From: Saccharofermentans sp. | GTDB taxonomy: Bacteria > Bacillota > Clostridia > Saccharofermentanales > Saccharofermentanaceae | Reading direction: 5' to 3' | DNA: 64,000 bases | Assembly: GCA_024403795.1 (NCBI GenBank) | Contig: JAKSRD010000001.1 | Location: forward strand, 1-64,000 | Shown: in pieces, positions 1 through 9,241 of the stretch | How the letters are laid out: each line of letters begins with the position of its first letter | Numbering within the stretch: the first letter of the stretch is position 1 | Notes under the pieces: model-generated | What the model was told of the DNA's origin: nothing | Database searches by the model: none | What the model saw: the letters and a program-made list of their open reading frames with translations, nothing else | Program-made: the position numbers and the translations under genes

Positions 1-86
1 GGACTTAAAAGCATTGTTTTAAGGCTTTCCTGCTCTGCGACAGTCAACTTACCGAAATCAACCATTTGTTGTGACAGAGCCTTCAT
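1..86 (-). CDS. Possible start of an unidentified protein, cut by window edge
   Basis: An open frame begins at an ATG (86-84, minus) and runs off the left edge, giving 28 residues that start MKALSQQMVDFGKLTVAEQ. I do not recognise the family. The start lies directly at the foot of the glnA terminator hairpin and has no Shine-Dalgarno at normal distance; the only purine-rich stretch (AGGAGGG) sits about 20 bases upstream inside the hairpin loop. It may therefore be an accidental frame or a gene whose translation depends on that hairpin. Confidence 0.3.
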   Translation of the reverse strand, partial: MKALSQQMVDFGKLTVAEQESLKTMLLS

Positions 87-122
87 AAAAACAGCCGCAA
101 GAGATACCCTCCTGCGGCTGTT
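86..122 (-). terminator. Rho-independent terminator of glnA
   Basis: A perfect 10-bp inverted repeat (90-99 paired with 113-122, AACAGCCGCA type) is followed on the minus strand by a run of five T (91-87). It lies 29 bases after the glnA stop, as expected for its terminator. Confidence 0.85.
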
Positions 123-150
123 AATTCAATTCGTATAGATTTAATGATTA

Positions 151-1575
151 TCAGAGATCGTAATACATCTCATACTCCATAGGTGTCGGCATGGAGATGT
201 GGCGTCCGAGATCCTTTCTGCGGTTAGCGATCCAGAGATTGATGAGCTCAATAGGGAATACTCCGCCTTCTGTGAGAAAGTCGTGATCCTTCTCGAGTGC
301 TTTGAGAGCTGAACCGAGAGACTTCGGGAGTCCCTTTATCTTCTTCTTCTCTTCATCGGAGAGTGTGAAGAGATTGAAGTCATACGGACCGTAGCCTTCT
401 GCTTCAGGATCGATCTTATTCTTGATGCCGTCGAGTCCTGCCATAAGGATCGCTGCGTAGCAATAGTAAGGGTTGCAGGTAGCGTCCGGGTTACGGAGTT
501 CGAATCTCTTCTTGTCGGGAGACTTTGCGTATGCGGGGATGCGGATTACTGCACTTCTGTTAGCTGTGGCATAACCGATCGTAACAGGTGCTTCGAAGCC
601 CGGAAGAAGTCTCTTATAAGAGTTTGTCGAAGGGTTTGAGAATGCGCAGATCGCTGCAACGTGTCTCAGGATACCACCGATAAAATAAAGTGCTGTCTGT
701 GAGAGACCTGAATAGCCGTTCTCATCATAGAATACGGGCTTGCCGTCTTTGAACATGAGCATGTGAACGTGCATTCCGGAACCTGCTTCACCATAAATCG
801 GCTTAGGCATGAATGTAGCAGTCTTTCCTTCCATGATCGCTTCGTTCTTGATGATGTACTTCGTAAGCATCGTCTTGTCAGCCATCTCGGTCATGGGTGC
901 AAACTCAACTTCGATCTCCATCTGAGCGGATCCGACTTCGTGGTGGTGGTACTTAACCTTGATGCCCTGCTGCTCCATGAGCATTGATACACGGCTTCTG
1001 TAGTCGTACTGGATATCCTGAGGCGGAGCAATGTGGTAGCCGCCCTGATGAGCGGTCGTAAATCCGGTGCTGCCGGGTTCGCCCGAATTCCAGAAAGCTT
1101 CCTCGCAATCTACCGAGAAGCCTGAACCGTTAGGCTTGTTTGTATATGATGCCTCATCGAAAACATAGAATTCGAATTCCGGTCCTAAGAGGAACGTATC
1201 TGCAACGCCGGTCTCCTTCATGTATTCCTCGGCACGCTTGCTGACATTACGAGGTTCCTGATTGAAGGGATAGTTACTATCCTTACCGATGATCCTTACA
1301 TCGCCGATCATGGAGAGAGTCTTGATCTCACAGAAATCATCGATCGCAGCGCTGGAAAGGTCAGGTATGAATACCATGTCGCTCTTCTCGACAGCAGCAA
1401 AACCGTAATTGCTTCCGTCGAATCCGATGCCGTCTTTCATTGTCGATTCCGTAAGTCTGTCTGCGGGGATGGTCAGATGGTGCCATCTACCGTTCAGATC
1501 GATCATTCTGAAGTCGATCATCTTAATGTCGTTCTCTTCAATGAAAACCTTAGCTTCTTCAAATGTCCTTAGCAT
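151..1575 (-). CDS. glnA: Glutamine synthetase, type I
   Basis: Condenses ammonium and glutamate to glutamine with ATP in the cytoplasm, the main entry of ammonium into biosynthesis. The 474-residue protein has the N-terminal beta-grasp domain with the loop GFDGSNYGF, the catalytic GPEFEFYVFDE segment (metal-binding glutamates), GSGMHVHM, the NPSTNSYKRLLPGFEAP stretch and the C-terminal RFELRNPDATCNPY segment. Length is that of bacterial GSI. The start has an ideal GGAGG six bases upstream. The gene stands alone, is divergent from the larA-family gene and is followed by a strong terminator. No glnR, nitrogen regulator or adenylyltransferase gene is in view, so its control is unknown; an inverted repeat in the upstream region is a possible operator. 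Confidence 0.96.
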   Translation of the reverse strand: MLRTFEEAKVFIEENDIKMIDFRMIDLNGRWHHLTIPADRLTESTMKDGIGFDGSNYGFAAVEKSDMVFIPDLSSAAIDDFCEIKTLSMIGDVRIIGKDSNYPFNQEPRNVSKRAEEYMKETGVADTFLLGPEFEFYVFDEASYTNKPNGSGFSVDCEEAFWNSGEPGSTGFTTAHQGGYHIAPPQDIQYDYRSRVSMLMEQQGIKVKYHHHEVGSAQMEIEVEFAPMTEMADKTMLTKYIIKNEAIMEGKTATFMPKPIYGEAGSGMHVHMLMFKDGKPVFYDENGYSGLSQTALYFIGGILRHVAAICAFSNPSTNSYKRLLPGFEAPVTIGYATANRSAVIRIPAYAKSPDKKRFELRNPDATCNPYYCYAAILMAGLDGIKNKIDPEAEGYGPYDFNLFTLSDEEKKKIKGLPKSLGSALKALEKDHDFLTEGGVFPIELINLWIANRRKDLGRHISMPTPMEYEMYYDL

Positions 1576-1595
1576 GTGCCACCTCCGATAAAAGT

Positions 1596-1613
1596 ATGTT
1601 TAAATCATAACAT
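1596..1613. promoter_or_regulatory. Inverted repeat upstream of glnA
   Basis: ATGTT and AACAT arms flank an 8-base spacer 20 bases upstream of the glnA start. It resembles the GlnR consensus TGT-N11-ACA but is one base too short, so assignment to GlnR is only a possibility. It could overlap the -10 region of the glnA promoter. Confidence 0.25.
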
Positions 1614-1739
1614 AAGGGGTATGCACAGAAGTTCTCGGAATAAAATATAATTAACGATTTCACTCTTTAGTTAACTTGCGTGTTGTGTATATCTTTAATA
1701 ACTGTAAAATAGAAAGATACTATTTTTCCGGAGTGTGTT

Positions 1740-2993
1740 ATGAAGGTAGAATTCGGTTACGGCAAGTCCGTTCAGACAGTTGATATTCCTGATAAGAATC
1801 TTGATGATATCCTCGTTGCAAACGATATCGAACATGCAAGACGCGGTCCTGAGGCAGTACAGTATGCGCTTGAGAATCCGATCGGTTCTCCCAGACTGAA
1901 GGACCTCGTTAAGCCCGGTCAGCAGATAGTCATCATCACCAGTGACATCTCAAGACCGCTTCCGAGCTTTGACGTTATTCCTTCGATCCTTGATGAGCTC
2001 TATCTTGCAGGCTGTGAGAAGAAGGACATCAAGGTCGTTTTCGCGCTCGGATCACACAGACCTCACACAGAGGAAGAGAAGAAGAAGCTCGTCGGCGAGC
2101 GCGTTTACAACGAGGTTGCTTGCGTAGACAGCGATCCTTCAGACTGTATTCACATGGGCACAACCTCCAGAGGTACACCTGTTGATATTACAAGAAGCGT
2201 TGCGGAGGCTGATTTCAGGATCGGCGTCGGCAACATCGAATTCCACTATTTTGCAGGTTATTCCGGCGGTGCGAAGGCCCTTATGCCCGGTGTCTCAACA
2301 CCTTCAGCCATTCAGGCTAACCACAGCATGATGATCGACGAGAAAGCTTGTGCAGGTAACCTCAACGGCAACCCGATTAGAGCAGATATTGAAGAGTCAG
2401 AGACATTCTGCCACATCAGCTTCATCGTTAACCCCATCCTTGATGAACATAAACACATCGTCTACTGCGTTGCAGGCGATATCACGGAAGCTCACAGAGC
2501 AGGCTGTAAGTATCTCGATAAGATGTACAGAAAACCTCTCAAGAGAAGAGCCGATATCGTTATCGTCTCACAGGGAGGCGCTCCGAAGGACGCCAACCTC
2601 TATCAGACACAAAAGGCTTTGGACAACTCCAAGTATGCTGTAAGAGACGGCGGTACGATCATCGTCATCGGTGCGTGCAACGAAGGCCTCGGAAGTGCTA
2701 AATTCGAAGAGTGGCTTACGACGGCTGAGACAGCTGATTCGCTTATCGACAGAGTCGGCAGAGACTTCCAGCTGGGCGGTCACAAAGCTGCTGCGATCGC
2801 CATGGTATTGAAGCATGCAAAGATCGTTCTCATCTCTGAGATGGACGACGACTTTGTCAGAAGCATCTTCCTTGAGCCCATGCATTCGGCTCAGGAAGCT
2901 TTCGACGAGGCTTACGCAAGATATGGCGAAGACTGTTCTGTAATCTGCATGCCTTTCGGCGGCGCGACACTCCCTATGCCGCCTGAGAATTGA
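1740..2993 (+). CDS. LarA-family lactate racemase / 2-hydroxyacid epimerase
   Basis: LarA proteins racemise or epimerise 2-hydroxyacids with a pincer nickel cofactor tethered to a lysine. The 417-residue length fits. Visible signature residues are SDISRP (arginine 72), GSHRPHT (histidine 106), the segment IEFHYFAGYSGGAK (histidine 169 and lysine 179) and NHSM (histidine 195). The spacing 169-179-195 equals that of His174-Lys184-His200 in the Lactiplantibacillus plantarum enzyme, so the catalytic and nickel-cofactor ligands look intact. The start is preceded by CGGAG. No larB, larC, larE, nickel transporter or lactate permease is in the window, so the cofactor must be made elsewhere. The real substrate may be a hydroxyacid other than lactate. 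Confidence 0.85.
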   Translation: MKVEFGYGKSVQTVDIPDKNLDDILVANDIEHARRGPEAVQYALENPIGSPRLKDLVKPGQQIVIITSDISRPLPSFDVIPSILDELYLAGCEKKDIKVVFALGSHRPHTEEEKKKLVGERVYNEVACVDSDPSDCIHMGTTSRGTPVDITRSVAEADFRIGVGNIEFHYFAGYSGGAKALMPGVSTPSAIQANHSMMIDEKACAGNLNGNPIRADIEESETFCHISFIVNPILDEHKHIVYCVAGDITEAHRAGCKYLDKMYRKPLKRRADIVIVSQGGAPKDANLYQTQKALDNSKYAVRDGGTIIVIGACNEGLGSAKFEEWLTTAETADSLIDRVGRDFQLGGHKAAAIAMVLKHAKIVLISEMDDDFVRSIFLEPMHSAQEAFDEAYARYGEDCSVICMPFGGATLPMPPEN

Positions 2994-3071
2994 TTCAGTT
3001 TTCACTAAGATTTATTTTGAAACAGTATTACAATATCTTGGGTTTATCTTAGGTATTAGTGAGGTATTTGC

Positions 3072-3692
3072 ATGGGCTGGGACGCCTCTATTTTAATCTA
3101 TATACAGGAGCATATCAGATCCGGATTCCTGGATCCGATCATGAAGCTCGTCACACATACAAATGACAGCGGAATCCTTTTTATCGGTTTGTGCCTTATT
3201 CTGCTCCTTGTGCGCAAATCACGCGTTGTCGGTGTCATCTCGTCATTAAGCCTTGCACTCGAATTCTCCATCGGTAATCTCATCCTGAAGAATCTGATCG
3301 CAAGAACGAGACCTTACGATGCTGTCGCAGGTCTTATAAACATAATCGAGAATCAGACGGACTACTCCTTCCCTTCCGGTCATACGGGTTCTGCTTTTGC
3401 AGTAACAGGAGTATTTCTCGCCGTTGCGATCTTCGGACTTCCCGCATTCAATGAATCAAAGGGTTTCCTTCGTGCGAAGCCGCGCAAAGGCTGGAAGGCT
3501 GCAGCAATAGTCCTCACGGTATATTCCCTGCTCCTCGGTTTCTCAAGACTCTATGTAGGCGTTCATTATCCGACCGATGTAATGGCCGGAATGTTGCTGG
3601 GACTCATCTGCAGCTCATTGGTATATCTTACATACTGCAAGATCATGAAGGACAGATCGTCAAAAACATTACAGACCTCAGCCGTTAAATGA
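3072..3692 (+). CDS. PAP2-family membrane phosphatase
   Basis: Integral membrane acid phosphatase of the PAP2 superfamily; relatives act on undecaprenyl pyrophosphate, phosphatidate or related lipid phosphates at the outer face of the membrane. The three active-site motifs are complete: KNLIARTRP (KX6RP), PSGH within YSFPSGHTGS, and SRLYVGVHYPTD (SRX5HX3D). Several hydrophobic segments span the 206 residues. GAGG lies seven bases before the ATG. Its 3' end overlaps the convergent gene on the other strand by 15 bases with no terminator between. The substrate cannot be fixed from sequence; an undecaprenyl-PP phosphatase role is plausible. Confidence 0.85.
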   Translation: MGWDASILIYIQEHIRSGFLDPIMKLVTHTNDSGILFIGLCLILLLVRKSRVVGVISSLSLALEFSIGNLILKNLIARTRPYDAVAGLINIIENQTDYSFPSGHTGSAFAVTGVFLAVAIFGLPAFNESKGFLRAKPRKGWKAAAIVLTVYSLLLGFSRLYVGVHYPTDVMAGMLLGLICSSLVYLTYCKIMKDRSSKTLQTSAVK

Positions 3693-5981
3693 TCTGCCGG
3701 CCTTTCTCCTGAGTTTCTCCTGATACAGAAGGAGATCCGCTTCGTTCATGACTTCGAAAACATCCGAACTGCGCGTTATCCTGAACTTATAGAGACCGAT
3801 ACTCATCTCGATCGGGTACGGCTTACCGGAATCCTTGTTGTAGCGTGAGGTAACGGACTCGATTCGTTCCTTCATCGCGACAATGTCTACTTCAACACCG
3901 GTTATGGCAAGTGCAACAAATTCGTCGCCGCCGATCCTTCCGATAATGTCGCTCTCTCTGAAAGACTCGTTGAGAACATGTGCCAAAGTACGGAGAGCAA
4001 AGTCTCCCTCATCATGACCGAACTTATCGTTGACCATCTTCAGATTATCCATGTCCGCATAGCAGAGAACGGCTATCTTCTCATGATTCAACGGATCACC
4101 GAAGATCTTCTCGGCATTAGTAACAAAACCTCTGCGGTTGAACAATCCCGTGAGCTCATCCTTAAGCGCGATCTCTTCAAGCTTGGAATTATCCTGAATA
4201 AATCTTTCGAGCGAATTCTGCAGATCACGCTTGATCTTGTTCTGCTCATGCTTCATATGCAGCGCTCTGATCGATGCAGACAACTGGAAGATAACACTTG
4301 CAACACTGAACGCGTTCTCAATCTGAAGTTCATTAACAAGAAGGCCGTACATATCTTCACCGACAAACAACGGTGAGACGATCATCGTACGGCGCTCATC
4401 GCCCGTAATGAATTCATTCTCAAAAATGCACTCTGTACGGAGAAGCTGCTGTTCTTCAGGAAGCGTCCTGGAACCGTCCTTGTCACTTACAGCCTTCAGA
4501 AGAAGTGACGTCGGAAGCTTCATCTTGTAGCCGTCGCGGCCTCTTACATTACCTTGGAACAGATAAAGGAGTGATCTAGGCAGACCGATGTCAGCCATAC
4601 CCTTTATCAATCTGTCATAAGGAGTATTCTCCTCCGTGTCAGACAGGAACACCTCGCTCATTCTGCGGTTGATCACACGGCGCATTCTCTCCGTCCTTCT
4701 TCTGGCAGAATCTGCAGGAAGGACTCCCGAGAAAGCAAAACGTCTGTAGAACTTTGAGAACGCTTCACTGATGGCAACGCACTCCTTGTCATCAGAAGCA
4801 TATTCATAAGCCTTACTTTGCAGTGTCTGAAGAACATTGAAGAACTTCTCGCGGTTAGCCATTACAACCAGCTCGGATCTTAACAAAGATGAGAAACGGG
4901 CGTTAAGCGCAGGTATCCCGGAAGCCATGTCATCCAGCTTAAGAAAGGCTACATACTCGTCAATGAAGTTGTACAAAGCCTCAAATCCGACACCTGCTTC
5001 CGAACGAATATAGAACAGATATTTCGCAATGGCTGACGAGAGTTCATGGCTGTCGATATCATTGCCGTTTATCTTCAACCGCTCAAATAATATCTTTGTG
5101 TCTATGTCATCGCAGCCGCAGGAATTTCTCTGAATAAAGTTTGTATCCACCTTTATCTCTTTGGGTGCTGTTCCGTTGATATACTTCTCAGCATTGAGAA
5201 CGGCCGTATAAGCGAGCGAAGCAGCTCTGGCTTCAACAGTGGTAAGCGGCGGTTCAAGTGATACCGCGAAAACATCATCATCAAAACCAGATACCAGAAT
5301 GTCCTTGCCGGGAATAATGCCTCTCTTTGACAGAACACTGTATCCGCCGACTGCCATCGAGTCGTTCGCGAAAACGATCGCATCAAGATGCCCGTTCCTC
5401 TCAAGCAGTGTATTGATCGCCACTTCACTGTCCGTCGAGAAATCACCGTAAGCGATCTTACCCTCGTCAACTTCGATCCCGCACTCTTCGAGCGCTGCTT
5501 TAAATGCATCGAGTCTCTCACAGGCATCACGGTTGGTAAGCGGACCTGAGATAAAACCGATCTCCTTCGCATTATGTTTCTCAACAAAATGAAGGACTGA
5601 TTCTCTTATGCCTGAGCGGTTATTATATGTTACTGAATGATAGTCTTCAAAGTCAGTGAAAAGGCATACGATCGGGACATTCGGCAACGCCTTGAGGAAA
5701 TCTCTCTGCGTCTGTTCATCCGCCATCGTACATACCAATCCCTGAAGGACAAAAAGGATATCGACATTACGCTCCGTAGGCAGCGAGAAGATCGAATTAA
5801 ACTGATACTCATATCTTGCATCGATATATCTGCTTCCGGTCTCGCCGATGTAATGACCCGGGAAGAGGAAAAGGTTTGCATCGATCTCCTTAGCTGCGAT
5901 CTCAGCTCCGGTTGCCGCCTGATTTGTAAAGGAATTCTCTATATCATCTATTATCAAGCCGATATTCAGTCTGCGTTTCAT
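3678..5981 (-). CDS. LacI-type ligand-binding/GGDEF protein (probable diguanylate cyclase)
   Basis: Likely makes c-di-GMP in the cytoplasm in response to a sugar-like ligand. Residues 1-285 resemble the periplasmic-binding-like domain of LacI regulators but without their helix-turn-helix; the domain closes with a CGC motif (NSCGCDD). A central helical region and a GAF-like segment (about 300-560) precede a coiled stretch and the GGDEF domain (600-767) with DELTGLFNRRGF and an intact GGDEF at 684-688. RESD at 675-678, five residues before it, is a canonical inhibitory I-site. There is no signal peptide or membrane segment. GGGAG precedes the start. It lies 95 bases behind the GH16-like GGDEF gene, so the two are probably cotranscribed. 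Confidence 0.85.
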   Translation of the reverse strand: MKRRLNIGLIIDDIENSFTNQAATGAEIAAKEIDANLFLFPGHYIGETGSRYIDARYEYQFNSIFSLPTERNVDILFVLQGLVCTMADEQTQRDFLKALPNVPIVCLFTDFEDYHSVTYNNRSGIRESVLHFVEKHNAKEIGFISGPLTNRDACERLDAFKAALEECGIEVDEGKIAYGDFSTDSEVAINTLLERNGHLDAIVFANDSMAVGGYSVLSKRGIIPGKDILVSGFDDDVFAVSLEPPLTTVEARAASLAYTAVLNAEKYINGTAPKEIKVDTNFIQRNSCGCDDIDTKILFERLKINGNDIDSHELSSAIAKYLFYIRSEAGVGFEALYNFIDEYVAFLKLDDMASGIPALNARFSSLLRSELVVMANREKFFNVLQTLQSKAYEYASDDKECVAISEAFSKFYRRFAFSGVLPADSARRRTERMRRVINRRMSEVFLSDTEENTPYDRLIKGMADIGLPRSLLYLFQGNVRGRDGYKMKLPTSLLLKAVSDKDGSRTLPEEQQLLRTECIFENEFITGDERRTMIVSPLFVGEDMYGLLVNELQIENAFSVASVIFQLSASIRALHMKHEQNKIKRDLQNSLERFIQDNSKLEEIALKDELTGLFNRRGFVTNAEKIFGDPLNHEKIAVLCYADMDNLKMVNDKFGHDEGDFALRTLAHVLNESFRESDIIGRIGGDEFVALAITGVEVDIVAMKERIESVTSRYNKDSGKPYPIEMSIGLYKFRITRSSDVFEVMNEADLLLYQEKLRRKAGRSFNG

Positions 5982-6076
5982 TATGTTTGTCTCCCTGTTA
6001 TGTACGCAAATACTACTTTAAGAATAATTTGCAATAATCTCAAAATAATGTGTTTTAAATTAACAGTTAGTTAATT

Positions 6077-9000
6077 TTAGCCGCCATACAGTCTCTTGCG
6101 CAACATCTTGTCAGCATACATCTTCGAATCCGCTTCCAAGATCATATCCTCGATGTCGATATTCTTGTCGATCACACGCTCCGAGATACCGATACTTGCA
6201 CCGACTTCAAATGGTTTGTCCGTCATGGCGGGATCCGAGTCCGCCGCTTCCTCGATCTCATTCCTTATGGTCTTTATTGAACCCTCAAGCCGCTCGTTAC
6301 CTATGATGAAAAAGGCAAACTCGTCGCCGCCGTATCTGGCAGCAATGCCGTCATCGTCAACATACTTCAGGATCGCTCTGGCGAGCGTCTGAATGGCAAG
6401 ATCGCCGTTCTCGTGTCCGTATCTATCGTTGATACTCTTAAGCTTATCCATGTCTATAGAGAACAGCGAGAGGATCTTGCCTGAGCTGATCGACGAATTG
6501 ATCATGTCGTTGAGCATCATGTAAAAGCCCCTTCTGTTGTAGAGACCCGTGAGAAAATCCTGTTCAGACAATATCTCGTTGGCTTTGCTCTTGGTAATGA
6601 GTTTGCGGTTTGAATTGACCGCATTGACAGCCGCATTCACAAAGAGACTGAACTCTTCGAATCTCTGTTCTGACCTGATCGACAGATCGCTGTAACCGTT
6701 GATGACATAGCCAAATGACTCGCTGTTTGATTTGATCTGTCTGAATAAAAGAACATTAATATCCATATCAGGTGACATGATGAGATCATAATCCGGTATC
6801 GGATACTTCATGCGATAGAACTTCTGCGCAGAAGTATACTTAGCTTCACGGCCGCGGAAGATGCTGTGACAGCATTCATCCTCTTCAATAACTCCGACAA
6901 AATAATACTGGCTTCTCCACATCCAGATCGAGCCTCTTAAGTTATCAGCCGCATCATCAAGATTATCCGAAGCAGTCATTCGTGAGACAAAACGTCCCAT
7001 CTCCATCATGTGTCTTAATGAGTCCTGACTCTCGCCAGCAAGCTCGACAACTATGTCGGACCACTGGAACTCCGAGTAGCTCTTACATCCGCAAGACTGC
7101 ATGAACCTCAACCTATACGGAAACAACACCGTCTCCTTCGCTCCCTGTTCTGCATTCCAATTCTTAATGGCAGATATGATCTGCTCCGATATGGCTTGAT
7201 AATCGAGCTCGCTTGTCGTAAGAACAGGATCGTTATACTGTCCCTGCCAGGTACCGTCAAAACCGGTTACGATCACATCTTCGGGTATCATGTGACCTTT
7301 CCTTCTGACAGAATCGCAAACACCCAAAGCCATTGAATCGTTAGCACAGATAATGGCATCGGGAAGCTCATATCCATCTTCAAAGAGATCGTCCATCACC
7401 TTTGCCGCGGGAGCCTGCCAGAAATCGCCGTAGAATATGCGTGCCGACTCAGGATCTATACCGTGATCGGAAAGCACCTTGCGGAACACATTGATTCTTG
7501 CTTCGGAGAAAGGATTACCCTTGAATCCCGCCATCATGTCGAGTTTTCGAGCTCCGTGCTCCTCGATCACATGCTTTACTATCGACTCAAATGCCGTGTC
7601 ATAATCAAAGTCTGCATTGATGCAGTTCTTTATCGGATACTGGAAAGTAAATACGGGAACATTCTTCTCATGACCTATCCCGACCAACCGGTCGATTATG
7701 TCATGCGTCTTTATCATCTCACCGAATATGATCATTCCTGCAAGTTCCATTCCCGAGAGAAGATTTGCAAAATCCACCTCAAGCTGAGTCTGCTCAGGAT
7801 CCGGACTGTCGCCCGTAAACGAGAAGCTTGCGATGACATATTCTTTCCTTATCTCCTCTGTCAGAAGCGAGCGCAGGAACAGACTGTAAGTGTTGGAATC
7901 ATCCCACACTCCGCATACCGCGATGAGCTTACGTCTGTTGTCGTTACCTACTCGCTTCTTGATGATGATATTGCGTATATGAACCGATGATTTTGATATT
8001 GCCCTTATCGCGAAAACAACGGATGCGTCATCATAATCCCTGCCCGCTTCGAAGACCATTCTGTGGTTCTGCCAAGTGCGGTCAAGTCTTATCGTATAGG
8101 GCTCGAAGATCTCCTCCCCGTCATCCGCTCTGCACAAACAATTTATTGTACGTTCTTCGTCAGCTCTTCCGTCAAAAGAGAACTCATAAGATTCGCCTTT
8201 TTTGAACTGACATCCGCCATGCACCAGCCTTGTCTCTCCGGCATTACCGGCAGATACCGCAGGAGTGATGATCATCTCATCATCCATAAAAGTAACCTTC
8301 GCACTGAGGTCACCTTCAGCCGCGAAGAATGCATCAGTTCTTCCGTTCTCGATATTCTCCGGGCCGTCAGAACTGGTAGGATCTATCATCAATACTCTTG
8401 CCGGTCTGACAAATCGCCTCTCATATTGAGACTTCTGGTAGACACGAATATAGTCAACAAGGAATTCCGTGTCTTTATCATTCAACGAGACCGGGATCTC
8501 TGCTTCCGCACCTAGCTTTCTGCCACCCGCCGACACTCCGAATACAATATGGAACGGCTTATCAAACGGAGCCGGATACGGAGATTCCTCTTCACCCTTC
8601 CGCTCAAACCAATACGATGTCCTGTAATACTCCTTGCCGTCACAAGCGAATACGATCTCATCCTGATTCCATTCACAAGAGAAAATATGGAACTCATTAG
8701 CAAAATCCGTATTCAGTCTTCTGAAGCTTCCGGAACGCTCAGTATGCGGATATCCGAATGTTACGCGTGAGACAGCTTCATCACTTCTCGCTCCTGCCAC
8801 CTCAACCATATCAATCTGACCGTGAAGCGGGAACTCCTTGTATGTGCACTCCTCCGCATCATATCCTGTCGTAGGCATAAGGCGGATGTAACTTAAAAGG
8901 CCGGCTGCTTTCGGAACCTTAACTCTGGCTACTATCTTTCCATATGTAAAATCAACTTTCCCATAAGAAGACAAACGTCCGGAGAGACATACGATCTCCC

Positions 9001-9211
9001 CGGAACTGTTAGTAGTAATCTTTGGTCTTATGGAAAGACAGCCGTCCTTAACCTCTATGCACTCTGAACCGCAATACTCCTGAAGTTCACCGACTATCCA
9101 TCCGCGTGCATGTGTCTCTGCATCCCAGATCTTTCCGTCAAAAGTACTACTGTTAAACTCATCTGCCCAAGTCAGCCTATAGCCGTCCGGCAGAGAGATC
9201 TTCTTAGTCAT
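6077..9211 (-). CDS. GH16-like / CBM-like / LacI-type / GGDEF multidomain sensor
   Basis: A 1044-residue protein without signal peptide or membrane segment. Residues 1-265 match GH16 beta-glucanases (YRLTWADEFN at the front, FHIFSCEWNQDEI later). The catalytic ExDxxE motif reads QIDMVE: glutamine 132 replaces the nucleophilic glutamate, while Asp134 and Glu137 remain, and the usual tryptophan-rich WPAFW stretch is GLLSYIRLMP. Residues 285-425 look like a CBM4/9-type jelly roll; 430-705 are a LacI-type sugar-binding domain ending in SCGC; about 710-870 are GAF-like; 875-1044 are a GGDEF domain with intact GGDEF at 961-965. The I-site position reads DDDG, so product inhibition of the usual type is not expected. 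Inference: a carbohydrate-responsive diguanylate cyclase with a non-catalytic glycosidase fold. GGAG precedes the start; it follows the DUF47 gene by 30 bases. Confidence 0.85.
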   Translation of the reverse strand: MTKKISLPDGYRLTWADEFNSSTFDGKIWDAETHARGWIVGELQEYCGSECIEVKDGCLSIRPKITTNSSGEIVCLSGRLSSYGKVDFTYGKIVARVKVPKAAGLLSYIRLMPTTGYDAEECTYKEFPLHGQIDMVEVAGARSDEAVSRVTFGYPHTERSGSFRRLNTDFANEFHIFSCEWNQDEIVFACDGKEYYRTSYWFERKGEEESPYPAPFDKPFHIVFGVSAGGRKLGAEAEIPVSLNDKDTEFLVDYIRVYQKSQYERRFVRPARVLMIDPTSSDGPENIENGRTDAFFAAEGDLSAKVTFMDDEMIITPAVSAGNAGETRLVHGGCQFKKGESYEFSFDGRADEERTINCLCRADDGEEIFEPYTIRLDRTWQNHRMVFEAGRDYDDASVVFAIRAISKSSVHIRNIIIKKRVGNDNRRKLIAVCGVWDDSNTYSLFLRSLLTEEIRKEYVIASFSFTGDSPDPEQTQLEVDFANLLSGMELAGMIIFGEMIKTHDIIDRLVGIGHEKNVPVFTFQYPIKNCINADFDYDTAFESIVKHVIEEHGARKLDMMAGFKGNPFSEARINVFRKVLSDHGIDPESARIFYGDFWQAPAAKVMDDLFEDGYELPDAIICANDSMALGVCDSVRRKGHMIPEDVIVTGFDGTWQGQYNDPVLTTSELDYQAISEQIISAIKNWNAEQGAKETVLFPYRLRFMQSCGCKSYSEFQWSDIVVELAGESQDSLRHMMEMGRFVSRMTASDNLDDAADNLRGSIWMWRSQYYFVGVIEEDECCHSIFRGREAKYTSAQKFYRMKYPIPDYDLIMSPDMDINVLLFRQIKSNSESFGYVINGYSDLSIRSEQRFEEFSLFVNAAVNAVNSNRKLITKSKANEILSEQDFLTGLYNRRGFYMMLNDMINSSISSGKILSLFSIDMDKLKSINDRYGHENGDLAIQTLARAILKYVDDDGIAARYGGDEFAFFIIGNERLEGSIKTIRNEIEEAADSDPAMTDKPFEVGASIGISERVIDKNIDIEDMILEADSKMYADKMLRKRLYGG

Positions 9212-9241
9212 TCAAAGCATCTCCGAGTATATAAGGAACCG

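Noticed and set aside
1596..1613. Certain GlnR operator before glnA
   Set aside because: The half-site spacing is one base short of the consensus, so it is listed only as an inverted repeat.
7463..8515. Plus-strand frames of 150-175 residues
   Set aside because: Lie entirely opposite the GH16-like GGDEF gene and have no plausible start signals.
6077..9211. Secreted active laminarinase
   Set aside because: No signal peptide, catalytic glutamate replaced by glutamine, and fusion to a cytoplasmic GGDEF domain.
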